This document shows, piece by piece, positions 25,767 through 35,620 of a stretch of 64,000 nt of DNA. Both the position numbers and the translations under genes were made by a program. Under the pieces are notes generated by a model. It was not told the DNA's origin. It did not search any database and worked only from the letters and a program-made list of their open reading frames with translations. Source of the DNA: Crocinitomix catalasitica ATCC 23190 (lineage in GTDB: Bacteria; Bacteroidota; Bacteroidia; Flavobacteriales_D; Crocinitomicaceae); assembly GCF_000621625.1 (NCBI RefSeq), contig NZ_JHXV01000027.1:1-64000 (forward strand), given 5' to 3'. How positions within the stretch are numbered: the stretch's first letter is position 1; the number at the start of each line of letters is the position of its first letter.

Positions 25767-26393
25767 ATGCTAAAAAGAACTTTTCTAATATTTTTAATTG
25801 CCTTATCGCAAATTTTAAATGCTCAAATACACGTGGACAAATTTGATCTCACAATTGAATCGGAACTAGCAGATACTCTTCAAAATATTTATGCAAATTT
25901 TTTAAATAATGACGTGGATAAAGTATCTATAGTTGAACTAAAGAAAAAGTATAATCGAGTTGAATATGCTCAATTTTTAAAGGGTAAAAAACTTTACCAA
26001 AGTCGAAAGAAATGGATTGAAAAGAATGCATACGCTGAATCAATAATCATAGAAGACGAAACCTACGAAATGCTTCATTTTGATTCCATTGTTTTTGATT
26101 TTAAGTATAAAGGAATAGATAAAGAGTTTATTCAGTCAGAAATATTTTTGGATAGTACTGCGACAAGAATGGCATTGACAGAAATGTTCACCTGTTCACA
26201 AAATGAAATTATTGATTTATGTTATAATCCAGAGTATGCAGTGATTTTCTATAATTCAAAAGGAGAAGTTTCGGGGATTTATGAAATCTGCTTCGAATGT
26301 TCAAATGTCAAAATTGGAATAATAGGTACCGCCATGTTTGCCGTTAATTTGCCATACTTAAACAGTTTATTCGAAACCTATATGCGGAATTAA
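25767..26393 (+). CDS. Exported protein with paired Cys motif
   Basis: A 208-aa protein with a signal peptide (MLKRTFLIFLIALSQILNAQ). The C-terminal third has CYNPEYAVIFYNSKGEVSG then EICFECSNVKIG, closely paralleled in the lipoprotein at 53567 (CFDPHHGLVLKN, SICFDCNHYRL). The shared CxxP and CFxC suggest a common fold with a disulfide or metal site. Function unknown. Confidence 0.6.
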   Translation: MLKRTFLIFLIALSQILNAQIHVDKFDLTIESELADTLQNIYANFLNNDVDKVSIVELKKKYNRVEYAQFLKGKKLYQSRKKWIEKNAYAESIIIEDETYEMLHFDSIVFDFKYKGIDKEFIQSEIFLDSTATRMALTEMFTCSQNEIIDLCYNPEYAVIFYNSKGEVSGIYEICFECSNVKIGIIGTAMFAVNLPYLNSLFETYMRN

Positions 26394-26508
26394 AATTCGT
26401 TTAGGATAAATCGATAAGAGATTCTTCGTTATCTTTAAGTCATTCTGGCAAAGCAATGGTATTTAATAAGATTTATTCAACCAAAACCGTCAGCTAAAAA
26501 ACGCAATA

Positions 26509-27117
26509 ATGAGAAAATTAATTTACCTATTCATAGTTTTTGGAATAACAAGTTGTGGGGGATCGACAGCTGAACAGGCCATGTCGGAATTATCAACTGC
26601 GAGTGAAACGAAAAATATTGAGCAGACAGAAATAGGGCAAGTAGATACTATAATAACAGACGTGGAGAAAGATTCAGCAGATATAGAAAGCAAAATAGAC
26701 CTTAAAAATTATTGGCAAGAATCTTTAAATATGAGTTTTAAAATGGCAACTTTATATGATATTAAGGATACAATACACGCCGATTTTAACGGTGATGGAA
26801 TAATCGATGAAGCTGTTTATTTGGATGACAGTGAAACATCCGGAATAATTATCATGCATGGTAATTCACATGAAGTAATTAGAATTGGTTTTGGGGTGCA
26901 ATTCGCACATATGACAGAATTTGATTGGGTTGACTATTGGGGACTTGTAAAAGACAAGGAAACGAGTGAGACAACCTTCGAAAAAGGAGGAGATGTCTCC
27001 GGAAGCCATGATGTTACGCTTCAGAATCTATCTATAGCTTTAATTGCAGATGAAGTTGGCGGAGGATTAATAGCATACTTAAATGGAAAATATGTGTGGA
27101 TACATCAGACTTGTTAA
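26509..27117 (+). CDS. Lipoprotein with a calcium-loop-like motif
   Basis: A 202-aa lipoprotein (lipobox GITSC, Cys at residue 16). After an acidic low-complexity linker of about 50 residues, DFNGDGIIDEAVYLDD near residue 90 matches the D-x-N-G-D-G Ca-binding loop seen in FG-GAP and dockerin-type repeats. Only one copy is present. Outer-membrane or periplasmic location is inferred; no function can be named. Confidence 0.6.
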   Translation: MRKLIYLFIVFGITSCGGSTAEQAMSELSTASETKNIEQTEIGQVDTIITDVEKDSADIESKIDLKNYWQESLNMSFKMATLYDIKDTIHADFNGDGIIDEAVYLDDSETSGIIIMHGNSHEVIRIGFGVQFAHMTEFDWVDYWGLVKDKETSETTFEKGGDVSGSHDVTLQNLSIALIADEVGGGLIAYLNGKYVWIHQTC

Positions 27118-27145
27118 AAATAAAATTCGTTAAGAATTAAAGGAA

Positions 27146-27439
27146 ATGAAGCTAAGTTTAATTGCCATATTATTGAGTTTAATTTGCCTTGCAATTGTAA
27201 TTAAAATTAACTATGACATGTCTCTTGAATATTATACCGTTCATGGAAAGAGTAGGGCCTTTTTCGGACTGAGACATCTAAGCAGGTTATACTATGCTGT
27301 AATAGGAGTACTAGGACTGATCATTGGTTTATTTGCCATTAAAAAGAAGGAGAAAACGGGGATGATTGCAGTAGCCATTTCTTTATCTATTATTGCAATT
27401 GTATGCACAATTATGGATTTATGGATGTGGATGATTTAA
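27146..27439 (+). CDS. Small membrane protein of unknown function
   Basis: A 97-aa protein with three hydrophobic segments (residues 3-20, 49-67 and 73-95). It is 28 bp downstream of the lipoprotein at 26509 and 13 bp upstream of the gene at 27453, so these three may form one transcript. No family recognised. Confidence 0.55.
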   Translation: MKLSLIAILLSLICLAIVIKINYDMSLEYYTVHGKSRAFFGLRHLSRLYYAVIGVLGLIIGLFAIKKKEKTGMIAVAISLSIIAIVCTIMDLWMWMI

Positions 27440-27452
27440 AACCAAATATACA

Positions 27453-28100
27453 TTGAGAACAAAGAAAATTAGAGGACATAGAAGAAGGTGGGAAGCGATT
27501 AAATATTGGGTTGAATCTCAAAAGAATTTAGATTTGGAATATGTAAAAAAATACCGAAGGGATTATTCCAAAATTCGCATTCATCCGTGGAGTGGTATTT
27601 CTTTTAGCAATAGCCAAATACCTGAGCCTGCAGGTCAAACAAAAGTTAAAATTCTTAGTGGACTCATCGATATTTATGATTCATGGAAAAAGGAACTAGA
27701 CAAACTGGGCGAAACTTATTATTTAAAAATTTGGTTGTTCGAACCAAGGTTTTCAAATTCACAAGTCGTTTGTGCAATTGGAGATTCAATTACTTTTTAT
27801 GAAGATACTTTTTCTATATCTGACGATGCCAAAGCACTAATTCTAAAGAATTATGGACAATTAGCAGATGACGTCGCTAAATTCAATTGGGAACATCGGC
27901 TTGACGAAGATCATATAGACAATAGTGAGCCGGGTGAGCCTGAATTATATGCAACTATAGCCGATTATGAGGAAGCTAAAAAGTGCGTTGAAAAAATGCT
28001 AAAGAAGCCACATAAAACAATAAAATTTAAAGAACCGATTGGAGAGACAACAGAATCATATGCTTTTTTAAAAGGAAATATTTGGCTTGGAGGAAAATAA
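27453..28100 (+). CDS. Cytosolic protein of unknown function (RGHRRRW type)
   Basis: A 215-aa protein starting at TTG 27453, 13 bp after the preceding gene. It begins RTKKIRGHRRRWEAIKYWV and has no signal peptide. I recall similar hypothetical proteins with an N-terminal RGHRRRW motif in Bacteroidota and other bacteria, but no function. The middle part has DSWKKELDKLGETYYLKIWLF and the C-terminal half is acidic. Confidence 0.55.
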   Translation: MRTKKIRGHRRRWEAIKYWVESQKNLDLEYVKKYRRDYSKIRIHPWSGISFSNSQIPEPAGQTKVKILSGLIDIYDSWKKELDKLGETYYLKIWLFEPRFSNSQVVCAIGDSITFYEDTFSISDDAKALILKNYGQLADDVAKFNWEHRLDEDHIDNSEPGEPELYATIADYEEAKKCVEKMLKKPHKTIKFKEPIGETTESYAFLKGNIWLGGK

Positions 28101-28221
28101 AACCAACCCTATAATACTTAACCGTTGTATTAAACAAATCGCTTAATAATTTTTTAGACTACATTTAAGGCAACACAATAATCATTTAAGCCCCATTACT
28201 TTGCTTAATGTGTCTTTAGCT

Positions 28222-29385
28222 ATGAAAGAAATAATGAAAAACATCCTCATATATGTCCTGCTTTTATCGACATCGCTTCATGCACAGGTTGATACCAGTC
28301 TTGTAGCAATTAAAAATTACACGATTGATTCAAAAAATCTTGACACTAAACGGAATTATTGGGTCAGTTTACCTGTAGATTATGACACTACGCATACATA
28401 TCCTGTATTATATATCTTAGATGCCGAATCGAGGTTTAGTTTGACCAATACTTTAGAAAAAGAGCTGTCCAGTAATGGTAAAATTCCCCAACATATCGTC
28501 GTTGGCATCACCCATCCAAATAGAAGAGCGGATATGCCATTTAGCACTTCTAAAGTGAACTATTCGGGTGAGATAGATACGACTTCTTTTAATGCTAAAG
28601 ACGGAACCAATGGTGCTAAATTCCTCGCTTTTATAGAAGAAGAACTAATCGAAGAAATTAATCGGGAATATTCGACCAGTGGTTTTAAGGTATTGATTGG
28701 GCATTCATTAGGCGGATATTTCTGCGCATATATTTTGCCTCGTCAAAAATCATTTCAATCCTTACAAATCTACGATCCGAGTATATGGTATAGCGCAGGT
28801 GAAGCGATTCATGAAATTGACAGCAAACTATCGCAAAATACACAATGCGCTATCTTCCTTGCATCAAGCGGGAATTTTGAAAATCAATTTGCCTATCATC
28901 ACAAGAAAATTGAAGAATTATATCAAACATTAAATCAGTTCTCAAACATTCGAATCGAATATAAAAGTTATGAGAACGAACATCATAATGCAATGTATTT
29001 ATTCAGTTTTTTAGACGGGATGGCTATGCTCTATGATGGTTATGAGCTGAAAAAGGGAGGATGGAAAACAAAGATAGATGTATCAACACTTGAGGAACAT
29101 TATGAACAGTTTTCAGAAAAGATCCAATTTGAATTTGTACCTCCAACCGCATTGTATCGCGAAATAGGTGAAATAAATTTTCATCAAAAAAACTATGAGA
29201 ATTGTATTGAAGCGCTGGAAATTTATGTCAATAAGCATGCTGACGATCCCTATGCGTTAGAATTGATCGGTGATGCTTATGCGATAATTGGCAATAGAAA
29301 ACAAAGTCTCAAATCTTATACTAAAGCATATGTACTTTCCCCTGATAATAATCGTTTAAAGGGAAAAATAAAGAAGGCTTCTTGA
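28222..29385 (+). CDS. Exported esterase (esterase-D type) with C-terminal TPR
   Basis: A 387-aa protein from the ATG at 28222, chosen over an in-frame TTG at 28201 because it begins the signal peptide (MKNILIYVLLLSTSLHAQ). The alpha/beta fold has YPVLYILDAESRF early, nucleophile GHSLGGYF (Ser about 160) and His in YENEHHNAM (about 254), as in IroE/Fes-like putative esterases. The last 60 residues contain a TPR pair (ALELIGDAYAIIGNRKQSLK). Substrate unknown. Confidence 0.85.
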   Translation: MKEIMKNILIYVLLLSTSLHAQVDTSLVAIKNYTIDSKNLDTKRNYWVSLPVDYDTTHTYPVLYILDAESRFSLTNTLEKELSSNGKIPQHIVVGITHPNRRADMPFSTSKVNYSGEIDTTSFNAKDGTNGAKFLAFIEEELIEEINREYSTSGFKVLIGHSLGGYFCAYILPRQKSFQSLQIYDPSIWYSAGEAIHEIDSKLSQNTQCAIFLASSGNFENQFAYHHKKIEELYQTLNQFSNIRIEYKSYENEHHNAMYLFSFLDGMAMLYDGYELKKGGWKTKIDVSTLEEHYEQFSEKIQFEFVPPTALYREIGEINFHQKNYENCIEALEIYVNKHADDPYALELIGDAYAIIGNRKQSLKSYTKAYVLSPDNNRLKGKIKKAS

Positions 29386-29410
29386 TCTAAATCGAATTAA
29401 TAAAACGAAC

Positions 29411-29902
29411 ATGAATATTGAATATAATATAGATCCAAAATTTAAGAAATTAGAAATTATCAAAATAATATTATTCTTCCCAATCTTCGGACTTATAATA
29501 TACTATCTGTCAGCAAAAGGTTTTGTTAATGCGACATTTACCTTGTTACTGTTAATTCTTGTCGGTGGTTTTGGTATTTGGCAGGTGCTAAAAAGCAGTC
29601 AAAAGGGCCCAAGTCTTCTAATTAACGATGATGGTATTACCATTTATAAACCTTTAGCGTTAGGGGTAGTTGAATGGGCCGAAATAGCAGGCGTTCGAGT
29701 TGAAAAAATATTAAATAAACAAATTTTATGTATTGATTTAAAAGTCCCGACTGAACATAAAAATCGATTGAATAAATTGGTCAGAAAACAAACCGAAACG
29801 AGTGAGGCAAAATTTAAAACCCATGTCATAATAATGGAAAAGTATGTTTCGCAAATGACTGATGAAATAAAAACTAAAATAGAAAATAAGTTAAACGCAT
29901 AA
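29411..29902 (+). CDS. STM3941-family membrane protein
   Basis: A 163-aa protein with two helices (about residues 19-36 and 41-60), then a PH-like soluble domain: LINDDGITIYKPLALGVVEW and AEIAGVRVEKILNKQILCID. This arrangement matches the STM3941 family, whose role is unknown. It follows the esterase by 25 bp, possibly in the same transcript. Confidence 0.7.
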   Translation: MNIEYNIDPKFKKLEIIKIILFFPIFGLIIYYLSAKGFVNATFTLLLLILVGGFGIWQVLKSSQKGPSLLINDDGITIYKPLALGVVEWAEIAGVRVEKILNKQILCIDLKVPTEHKNRLNKLVRKQTETSEAKFKTHVIIMEKYVSQMTDEIKTKIENKLNA

Positions 29903-29945
29903 TATTACAATCATCGAAAATAAATTAAGCATAAAGGATGTTTTA

Positions 29946-30287
29946 GTGAAAGCATTATTTGTAATTATGGGCTTATTATATGCTTATAGTTTTATGCTAC
30001 CTGCCGTTCAGTTTTATGGAGGACCAATTTACGGTTATGAATTATTTATTTCACCATTGATTCCATTTGCAATTATTCCTAACCTCATTACAATACTAAC
30101 TTTATTCCGGTATAAAAAGTTTAGTTTGAGAAAAAAGACAGGCCATTTGGTTGCTGTTATTATTACTACATGTTGTTATTTACCTTTATACGAAGGTCTT
30201 TTAATCGGTTATTGGTGGTGGTTATTGGCTTGTTTTTTTATTGTGTTTATCTCTTTGAAGGAGTCCATAATAAGAGAATATACATAG
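29946..30287 (+). CDS. Small membrane protein of unknown function
   Basis: A 113-aa protein starting at GTG 29946, with three hydrophobic helices (near residues 3-20, 31-52 and 64-104, the last probably two). The motif YEGLLIGYWWWLLACF is at the C-terminal end. No family recognised. Confidence 0.55.
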   Translation: MKALFVIMGLLYAYSFMLPAVQFYGGPIYGYELFISPLIPFAIIPNLITILTLFRYKKFSLRKKTGHLVAVIITTCCYLPLYEGLLIGYWWWLLACFFIVFISLKESIIREYT

Positions 30288-30327
30288 ATTAAAAAAGAGT
30301 CTCAGACGGAATCAATATGACAAAAAA

Positions 30328-30828
30328 ATGACAAGATTACTTATATTAATAATTATCCTGAGTGTAGGATTGGGGTGCGCGTCAATCAAGGGGCCATATA
30401 CTTATGAAATTTGCGTTCCACATGAAGCAGCAATAAGTAGATTCTTAAGCAATAATATGATTGGAATTGCAGATACTACAGTCGCTTTTTTATCTGGTCA
30501 AACAATTGACCTAAAATCTAATCAAGCCATTCGCAACGTCATTATTAGTTTAGATGAAACAACAACAAGGGAGGTTTATCATCAATCAACCGACTCATTG
30601 GGTAAATTTTCAATGATTGTTCCCGCTGGTGAGTACATTTTCGATATAAACCACATTGGTTATTCCTCAATAAAGACAGTTATAAAAATTGGAACAGGAG
30701 AAATGAGAGATATTATTGTAGAACTTGCTGACGGTCCTGCTTTTGTGACTTATGAAATAAAAAGTGATAAAAAATTAAGTCAGAAACAGTTGAATAATAA
30801 AGCGGAAGAGTTGAAAATAAGAGATTAA
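30328..30828 (+). CDS. Lipoprotein with carboxypeptidase-regulatory-like domain
   Basis: A 166-aa lipoprotein (SVGLGC, Cys at residue 17). Residues 50-130 are a CarboxypepD_reg-like beta sandwich: GQTIDLKSNQAIRNVIISLD, then STDSLGKFSMIVPAGEYIF and HIGYSSIKTVIKI. Such domains are found in outer-membrane and adhesion proteins. It ends 4 bp before the next lipoprotein gene. Confidence 0.75.
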   Translation: MTRLLILIIILSVGLGCASIKGPYTYEICVPHEAAISRFLSNNMIGIADTTVAFLSGQTIDLKSNQAIRNVIISLDETTTREVYHQSTDSLGKFSMIVPAGEYIFDINHIGYSSIKTVIKIGTGEMRDIIVELADGPAFVTYEIKSDKKLSQKQLNNKAEELKIRD

Positions 30829-30832
30829 AAAC

Positions 30833-31972
30833 ATGCAACATTATATGATTACAATATTGGCCTTTATCATTTTATCATGTACTACAACACCTGAAAATGG
30901 AGCAAGTCAGCCAATAAGTTCTGCTGATTCATTCATTGATTCAGACGCATTATTGAAAGATAAGATTGTTTCATTCCACACAAATTTTAAAACTGAATTC
31001 ATAAGTATTGATTATGATAGCCTAAGTCAATGTCAGGACTGGTGGGAGCGTGCAAACTACCGCGGACTGAGAAATCTGATTTATGATGGTGAAGCAATTC
31101 GTTATGATGAATTTTCATTATATGAGCATACTGAATGTTTCGTCAGTGGTGTTTTGACACAAGCGGGTGAAGAATTTAAATTTGAAATCAATAGTGGAAA
31201 TTGGTTTAAGCTCGTTCATGAGGACACAATCATGTATTTTCATACCGAAAACAGTAACCTTAATGCGCTAGAACTAGATCCAATTATTGATGAAAGTAAA
31301 ATTCAGCTCACCGCCATTACGAAATCCAAATTCAATGCATTAAAAAGTGGTGTAAATCGTAAAGATCATATCAGCAGTAATTATTTCGAAGATATTCCTG
31401 AAAAAAATGTAGTTGCAGCCGATGGCGAAAATTTGATACCAGGTCATTTGAAGGTATACTGCAGTGACGATACATTGATTTTTAAGGATTATATAGATAT
31501 GAATGATGATTGGGGCAATTATACCTTTTCGTTTACGTCGAAAATTGATATTCTTAACCTATTCGTCATTCATTATAACGGATATGAATGGAGCCACTAT
31601 TTACTATTTGATAATGAAACATGTGATTCTGCTAAAATTATTCGAGATATTGAAACGGGGGAATTATCCAACAAACTTGATGGCTTGCCCTATTTTTCAA
31701 ATAACCTGAATAAAATGCTGTCAGTTTGCGAAAATTTTGAATACTCAGAAGAGCACGGATACCATACCCGTTTAGATCTTTATGAGCAAGAAGGTGGCAA
31801 ATACAATCTTAAGATGCAAACTTCAATAGTAGGCAATTTGGGGAATATTTCTGACGTAATCTGGTTGAATGAAAAGGAGCTTTTATTTTTTACAGAAAAG
31901 AGTTGGAATGATGGCGATGGAAGAGGGATGCAAGAAGAACTGAAGTATTTTATTTTGACGATTACAGCATAA
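30833..31972 (+). CDS. Lipoprotein of unknown function
   Basis: A 379-aa lipoprotein (lipobox FIILSC). An in-frame ATG at 30845 would give the tighter signal sequence MITILAFIILSC. The mature part is rich in acidic and aromatic residues and has no recognised domain. The spacing of 4 bp from the CarboxypepD_reg lipoprotein indicates co-transcription. Confidence 0.6.
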   Translation: MQHYMITILAFIILSCTTTPENGASQPISSADSFIDSDALLKDKIVSFHTNFKTEFISIDYDSLSQCQDWWERANYRGLRNLIYDGEAIRYDEFSLYEHTECFVSGVLTQAGEEFKFEINSGNWFKLVHEDTIMYFHTENSNLNALELDPIIDESKIQLTAITKSKFNALKSGVNRKDHISSNYFEDIPEKNVVAADGENLIPGHLKVYCSDDTLIFKDYIDMNDDWGNYTFSFTSKIDILNLFVIHYNGYEWSHYLLFDNETCDSAKIIRDIETGELSNKLDGLPYFSNNLNKMLSVCENFEYSEEHGYHTRLDLYEQEGGKYNLKMQTSIVGNLGNISDVIWLNEKELLFFTEKSWNDGDGRGMQEELKYFILTITA

Positions 31973-32045
31973 AATAGAGCTGAGGAAAGAATGGCGAATC
32001 AGTCATGTAAAAAAGGTGCTAAATCAATTTAAATAATTAGTAAAC

Positions 32046-32078
32046 TTGACCTAAATATCAGAAATCTTGGTATATTTG
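32046..32078 (+). promoter_or_regulatory. Promoter of the DUF2867 gene
   Basis: TTGA (32046-32049) and TATATTTG (32071-32078) are 21 bp apart. The expected transcript start, near 32085, is just upstream of the ATG at 32095, so an in-frame GTG at 32089 is unlikely to be used. Confidence 0.6.
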
Positions 32079-32094
32079 ATCTAAATTAGTGGAA

Positions 32095-32592
32095 ATGAAA
32101 AAGGTGAAGGAAGAGCGTACGCAAATGACTGATAAGATGAATCAATTACTAAAGAAGATTGATTTTAACGACACTTTTTCAACAATCAATCATCAAAATT
32201 CGATAGAGGAGATCACAAATTTTATTTTTAATACAACACCGGTTTGGATTGAATCATTGTTTCAATTAAGAAATAAAATGGCTGGATTAATTGGTCTAAA
32301 AACAGAAAAACCAGCCGACTATAATGAGGATTTTAAAGTAGGCGGCTACGTGAAATTCTTTAAGATTTATTCGATTGCGAAAAATGAGGTTGTTTTAGGA
32401 GCCGACGATAAGCATTTAAATTTTAGAGTTATCCTGACCAATGAAGATAAGGAGCTTTATAATTGTAAGGTGATAACACTTGTCAAATACAATAATAGGA
32501 AAGGGAAAATTTATATGGGAATAATAAAACCATTCCATCGAATTATTGTAAAAAGAATGGTGAGGAACGCTTATCGGGAAGAGAAAAGTTAA
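32095..32592 (+). CDS. DUF2867-family protein
   Basis: A 165-aa cytosolic protein. The motifs IDFNDTFSTINHQNSIEEI, PVWIESLFQLRNKMAGLIG and VGGYVKFFKIYSIAKNEVVL match the DUF2867 family as I recall it (a SRPBCC-like fold). Function unknown. It has its own promoter, so it forms a single-gene unit. Confidence 0.75.
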   Translation: MKKVKEERTQMTDKMNQLLKKIDFNDTFSTINHQNSIEEITNFIFNTTPVWIESLFQLRNKMAGLIGLKTEKPADYNEDFKVGGYVKFFKIYSIAKNEVVLGADDKHLNFRVILTNEDKELYNCKVITLVKYNNRKGKIYMGIIKPFHRIIVKRMVRNAYREEKS

Positions 32593-32849
32593 GCGAATAG
32601 CAGCACCTTTCTACTGAATTTTAAATTAGATAAGAACGAATATTAGCGTAACCTTCTAAGTTTTTTATTCGAATTTGCGCGTACAATTATTAGAATTCCA
32701 ACATTCAGAGAATAAAAGCATGTCAATAAATATAGTGAAGAGAATTTTCTACCTGAAATGTTTAACTTTAAACGTGCACTTGAAAATGGACTGATTGGAT
32801 ATTTTTTCACAGCCATTCCAAGTGGAAACCATAGCGGTTAATTAATTAA

Positions 32850-33650
32850 ATGGACATCATTTCACATACACTAACAGGCATAGCAGTTGGAACTGTCTGT
32901 GCAACTATTTCTAATGGTTCGTGGAAAAGAAAATCGTTAATTATTCTTGTCGGAGGATTGGGAGGAGCTTTACCCGATTTTGATGCAATTTCATTGTGGT
33001 CTAAATTTGATACTACTATTGGCGCATTCTTAGGATTAGAACATACAGGAAAGGAAATTTATTTTGGTAAATTTTGGTATTCTCATCATGCAGCACTGCA
33101 TTCTATATTTGCACCAATACTTTTAATGCTTATAGCAATCCTAATGCATGGTATTAAAAAGAAAAGTTTCAATCGGGACAAGGTTCTGGGATTTGTGAAA
33201 AGTAAAAAATTCTCATTTTTGGCCTTCTTTTTCGGTTTCTTATGCCATTTATTAGAAGATATGCCAACACCCGCAAGTGTTTGGGGAGGTGTTAATCTAT
33301 TTTATCCCAGTTCGACTTATATTGGTGGTTTTGGTAATATTTGGTGGTGGAATAATTACGATTTAGTTTTAATTATTTTCAGTGTAATCGTTTTAAACCT
33401 GCTCATAAATGGTATTCCAAAGCAGTATTATCACCTGAAAATGAAGACTAGTATCGGTATTTTTTTAATTGGATTATCATTGTTTTTATATCAAGTAAAT
33501 ACACGACCAATTGATTTTGCTTATACTGGTCATACGGTTGATTATGATAAGTTAGAAGAACAATCAAAACAGCTTCAAAAAGAAATACTAGGTCCCCAAT
33601 TATTTAATGTGATGACCGCGATAGACAATAAGATACCATTGAATTTTTAA
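32850..33650 (+). CDS. YdjM-type membrane-bound metal-dependent hydrolase
   Basis: A 266-aa protein. The family core is plain: MDIISHTLTGIAVG, then GGALPDFDAI, then WYSHHAALHS and HLLEDMPTPASVWGG, which provide His and Asp residues that bind metal. Several hydrophobic helices follow. YdjM/DUF457 proteins sit in the inner membrane, and their substrate is not established. It stands alone, 12 bp before the epoxide-hydrolase-like gene. Confidence 0.88.
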   Translation: MDIISHTLTGIAVGTVCATISNGSWKRKSLIILVGGLGGALPDFDAISLWSKFDTTIGAFLGLEHTGKEIYFGKFWYSHHAALHSIFAPILLMLIAILMHGIKKKSFNRDKVLGFVKSKKFSFLAFFFGFLCHLLEDMPTPASVWGGVNLFYPSSTYIGGFGNIWWWNNYDLVLIIFSVIVLNLLINGIPKQYYHLKMKTSIGIFLIGLSLFLYQVNTRPIDFAYTGHTVDYDKLEEQSKQLQKEILGPQLFNVMTAIDNKIPLNF

Positions 33651-33661
33651 TCAAACTACGA

Positions 33662-34633
33662 ATGAAAAAAATATTGATAATTACTTTATTAACGATCTCA
33701 ATAATTGCATGTAAGCATTCGAATGATGAGACTATCGCACAAGAATTCTTCTTGCCGCCAAGTACTACCTATAATTATGCGACGATTGATGGCGTAAAAA
33801 TATTTTATAGAGAATCAGGAAGTCGAGAGCATCCAACACTTGTTTTATTGCACGGTTATCCTTCTTCTTCCCATTCGTACCGTAATTTAATACCGATGTT
33901 ATCGACTCATTATCATGTGATAGCGCCAGATAATTTAGGTTCGGGCTACAGTGATCACCTCGATCCTGATTCGACCGATTATACATTTGATTTATTAGCC
34001 GATTACACTTCTCAGCTTTTAGATAAGTTGGACATTTCAAACTTTATAATGTATATGCAAGATTTTGGAGCTCCTGTAGGATATAGAATGATGATGAACG
34101 ACCCCAAACGAATTGATGCATTGATCGTGCAAAATGCCAATGCTTATCTTGATGGTTTAACGCCCAATAGGCAAGATTTTTTCAGAACAGCACAATCAGA
34201 TAATTCAAAAGAAAAGTATGATTTTTTATACAGTATTACAGGCGCGGATGCCGTCATCAATAAACAGTATCTATTCGATATTGATTCTGCAAATACAAAC
34301 ATTCAAAGTCCTGATGCTTGGACCCACGATTTGGCTTTTTTAAATTCAGAAAAAGATAGAAAAATTCAGGTTGAACTTTTTCAAGATTATAATAACAATT
34401 TAATTCAATACCCTGAATGGCAAAAAATGCTAAAGGATAATCAGCCTAAAACATTGATTGTTTGGGGTGAAAAAGATATGAAATTTAATGCTGACGGTGC
34501 CAAGGCATATTTGCGTGATTTGCCGAATGCCGAATTACACCTGCTGGATGCAGGTCATTTTGCAGCAGAAGAAAAAACAAGGGAAATTGCTGAATTGATT
34601 TTAACCTTTCTAGATAAAAACGGATTAAAATAA
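33662..34633 (+). CDS. Alpha/beta hydrolase, epoxide-hydrolase/dehalogenase-like lipoprotein
   Basis: A 323-aa lipoprotein (SIIACK, Cys at residue 17). The oxyanion region is HGYPSSSHSYRN (about 65), the nucleophile is Asp in QDFGAPVGYR (about 134), acid near VWGEKDMKF and His in AGHFAAEE (about 298). An Asp rather than Ser nucleophile points to epoxide hydrolases and haloalkane dehalogenases. Probable co-transcription with the YdjM gene 11 bp upstream. Confidence 0.87.
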   Translation: MKKILIITLLTISIIACKHSNDETIAQEFFLPPSTTYNYATIDGVKIFYRESGSREHPTLVLLHGYPSSSHSYRNLIPMLSTHYHVIAPDNLGSGYSDHLDPDSTDYTFDLLADYTSQLLDKLDISNFIMYMQDFGAPVGYRMMMNDPKRIDALIVQNANAYLDGLTPNRQDFFRTAQSDNSKEKYDFLYSITGADAVINKQYLFDIDSANTNIQSPDAWTHDLAFLNSEKDRKIQVELFQDYNNNLIQYPEWQKMLKDNQPKTLIVWGEKDMKFNADGAKAYLRDLPNAELHLLDAGHFAAEEKTREIAELILTFLDKNGLK

Positions 34634-34642
34634 AAGGGAATC

Positions 34643-35620
34643 ATGAAATCTCTCCTAATATCATTCCTTATACTATTCAATTATGGTTCAACTTTTGGCC
34701 AGGTTGATACTATTTATACTGATATACATGGAACATTCAAGTTTTATAAAAACTCAATTATTTTTGATAATAATGCGGATACCTACAGAAAATTTGAAGG
34801 AATTGCTGAGGTGGGCAAATATTATGGTCATGTCATTCCGTTCCAAGATACTTTGGGCAATATTAAAATGCTTTCAACAATTAACTTGCGCATCTTAAAT
34901 TCGAATGATTTACAAGACGAAAACGATTATACATTAATGCGTCTTGATTGGGACATGCGGAACGGCGTAAAATATTTGCCAGGTATAAATAACTGTAATG
35001 AGAATATTTATGTTGATACGCTCGGTATGATTAATGGCTTTCAATCCAATTCAGACGATTGCCATGATCATTATAATTCGTATAAAAATTCGTGTTGTCA
35101 TCTTTTAGATTCCGCTAAAGGACTGTTCTACAATTGCCAATACCAAGAAGCGAATTTACTTTTCTCAAAAATTAAACGCTGTAATTCTTCCAATTTCGAT
35201 TTTGTAGACCTTTTTCTATCCTTCAATGATGCTATAACAACAGTGAAAGTGCTGAAGGTTAAAAAGCGCGGTCGATATAAGATAAAAGCAATCATTTCAG
35301 CACCGACTTATAATCACGGCCTTTGGCTGATAGATGAGCATCTAATTTTAGATAGGGTTTTAGGAGATGCCTATAACGATCCAAATTATAAGCAAGATGA
35401 AAATATGGCATATTGGGGAAGAACATTATTGTATCAACAGCTTAAGAATGGTGATTATAAAGTTGTACTGAATCATCGGCCAAAACGAGGAAAAAGAAGA
35501 ATGATTGGAGAGGATGGTAAAAAGACGAAAGTCAGCTCCTTTTCTTTGAATCAGTATGCTAAAAAAGAAGGTCAAAATATAAGAGAAGCAAACTATCTTT
35601 ATTTGTTAGCGCAACCTTGA
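34643..35620 (+). CDS. Exported protein of unknown function
   Basis: A 325-aa protein with a signal peptide (MKSLLISFLILFNYGSTFGQ). It has a cluster of cysteines in the centre (NNCNENIYV, DDCHDHY, NSCCHLLDS, YNCQYQE, KRCNSS) that could form disulfides. No domain recognised. It follows the hydrolase by 9 bp and overlaps the next gene by 4 bp. Confidence 0.55.
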   Translation: MKSLLISFLILFNYGSTFGQVDTIYTDIHGTFKFYKNSIIFDNNADTYRKFEGIAEVGKYYGHVIPFQDTLGNIKMLSTINLRILNSNDLQDENDYTLMRLDWDMRNGVKYLPGINNCNENIYVDTLGMINGFQSNSDDCHDHYNSYKNSCCHLLDSAKGLFYNCQYQEANLLFSKIKRCNSSNFDFVDLFLSFNDAITTVKVLKVKKRGRYKIKAIISAPTYNHGLWLIDEHLILDRVLGDAYNDPNYKQDENMAYWGRTLLYQQLKNGDYKVVLNHRPKRGKRRMIGEDGKKTKVSSFSLNQYAKKEGQNIREANYLYLLAQP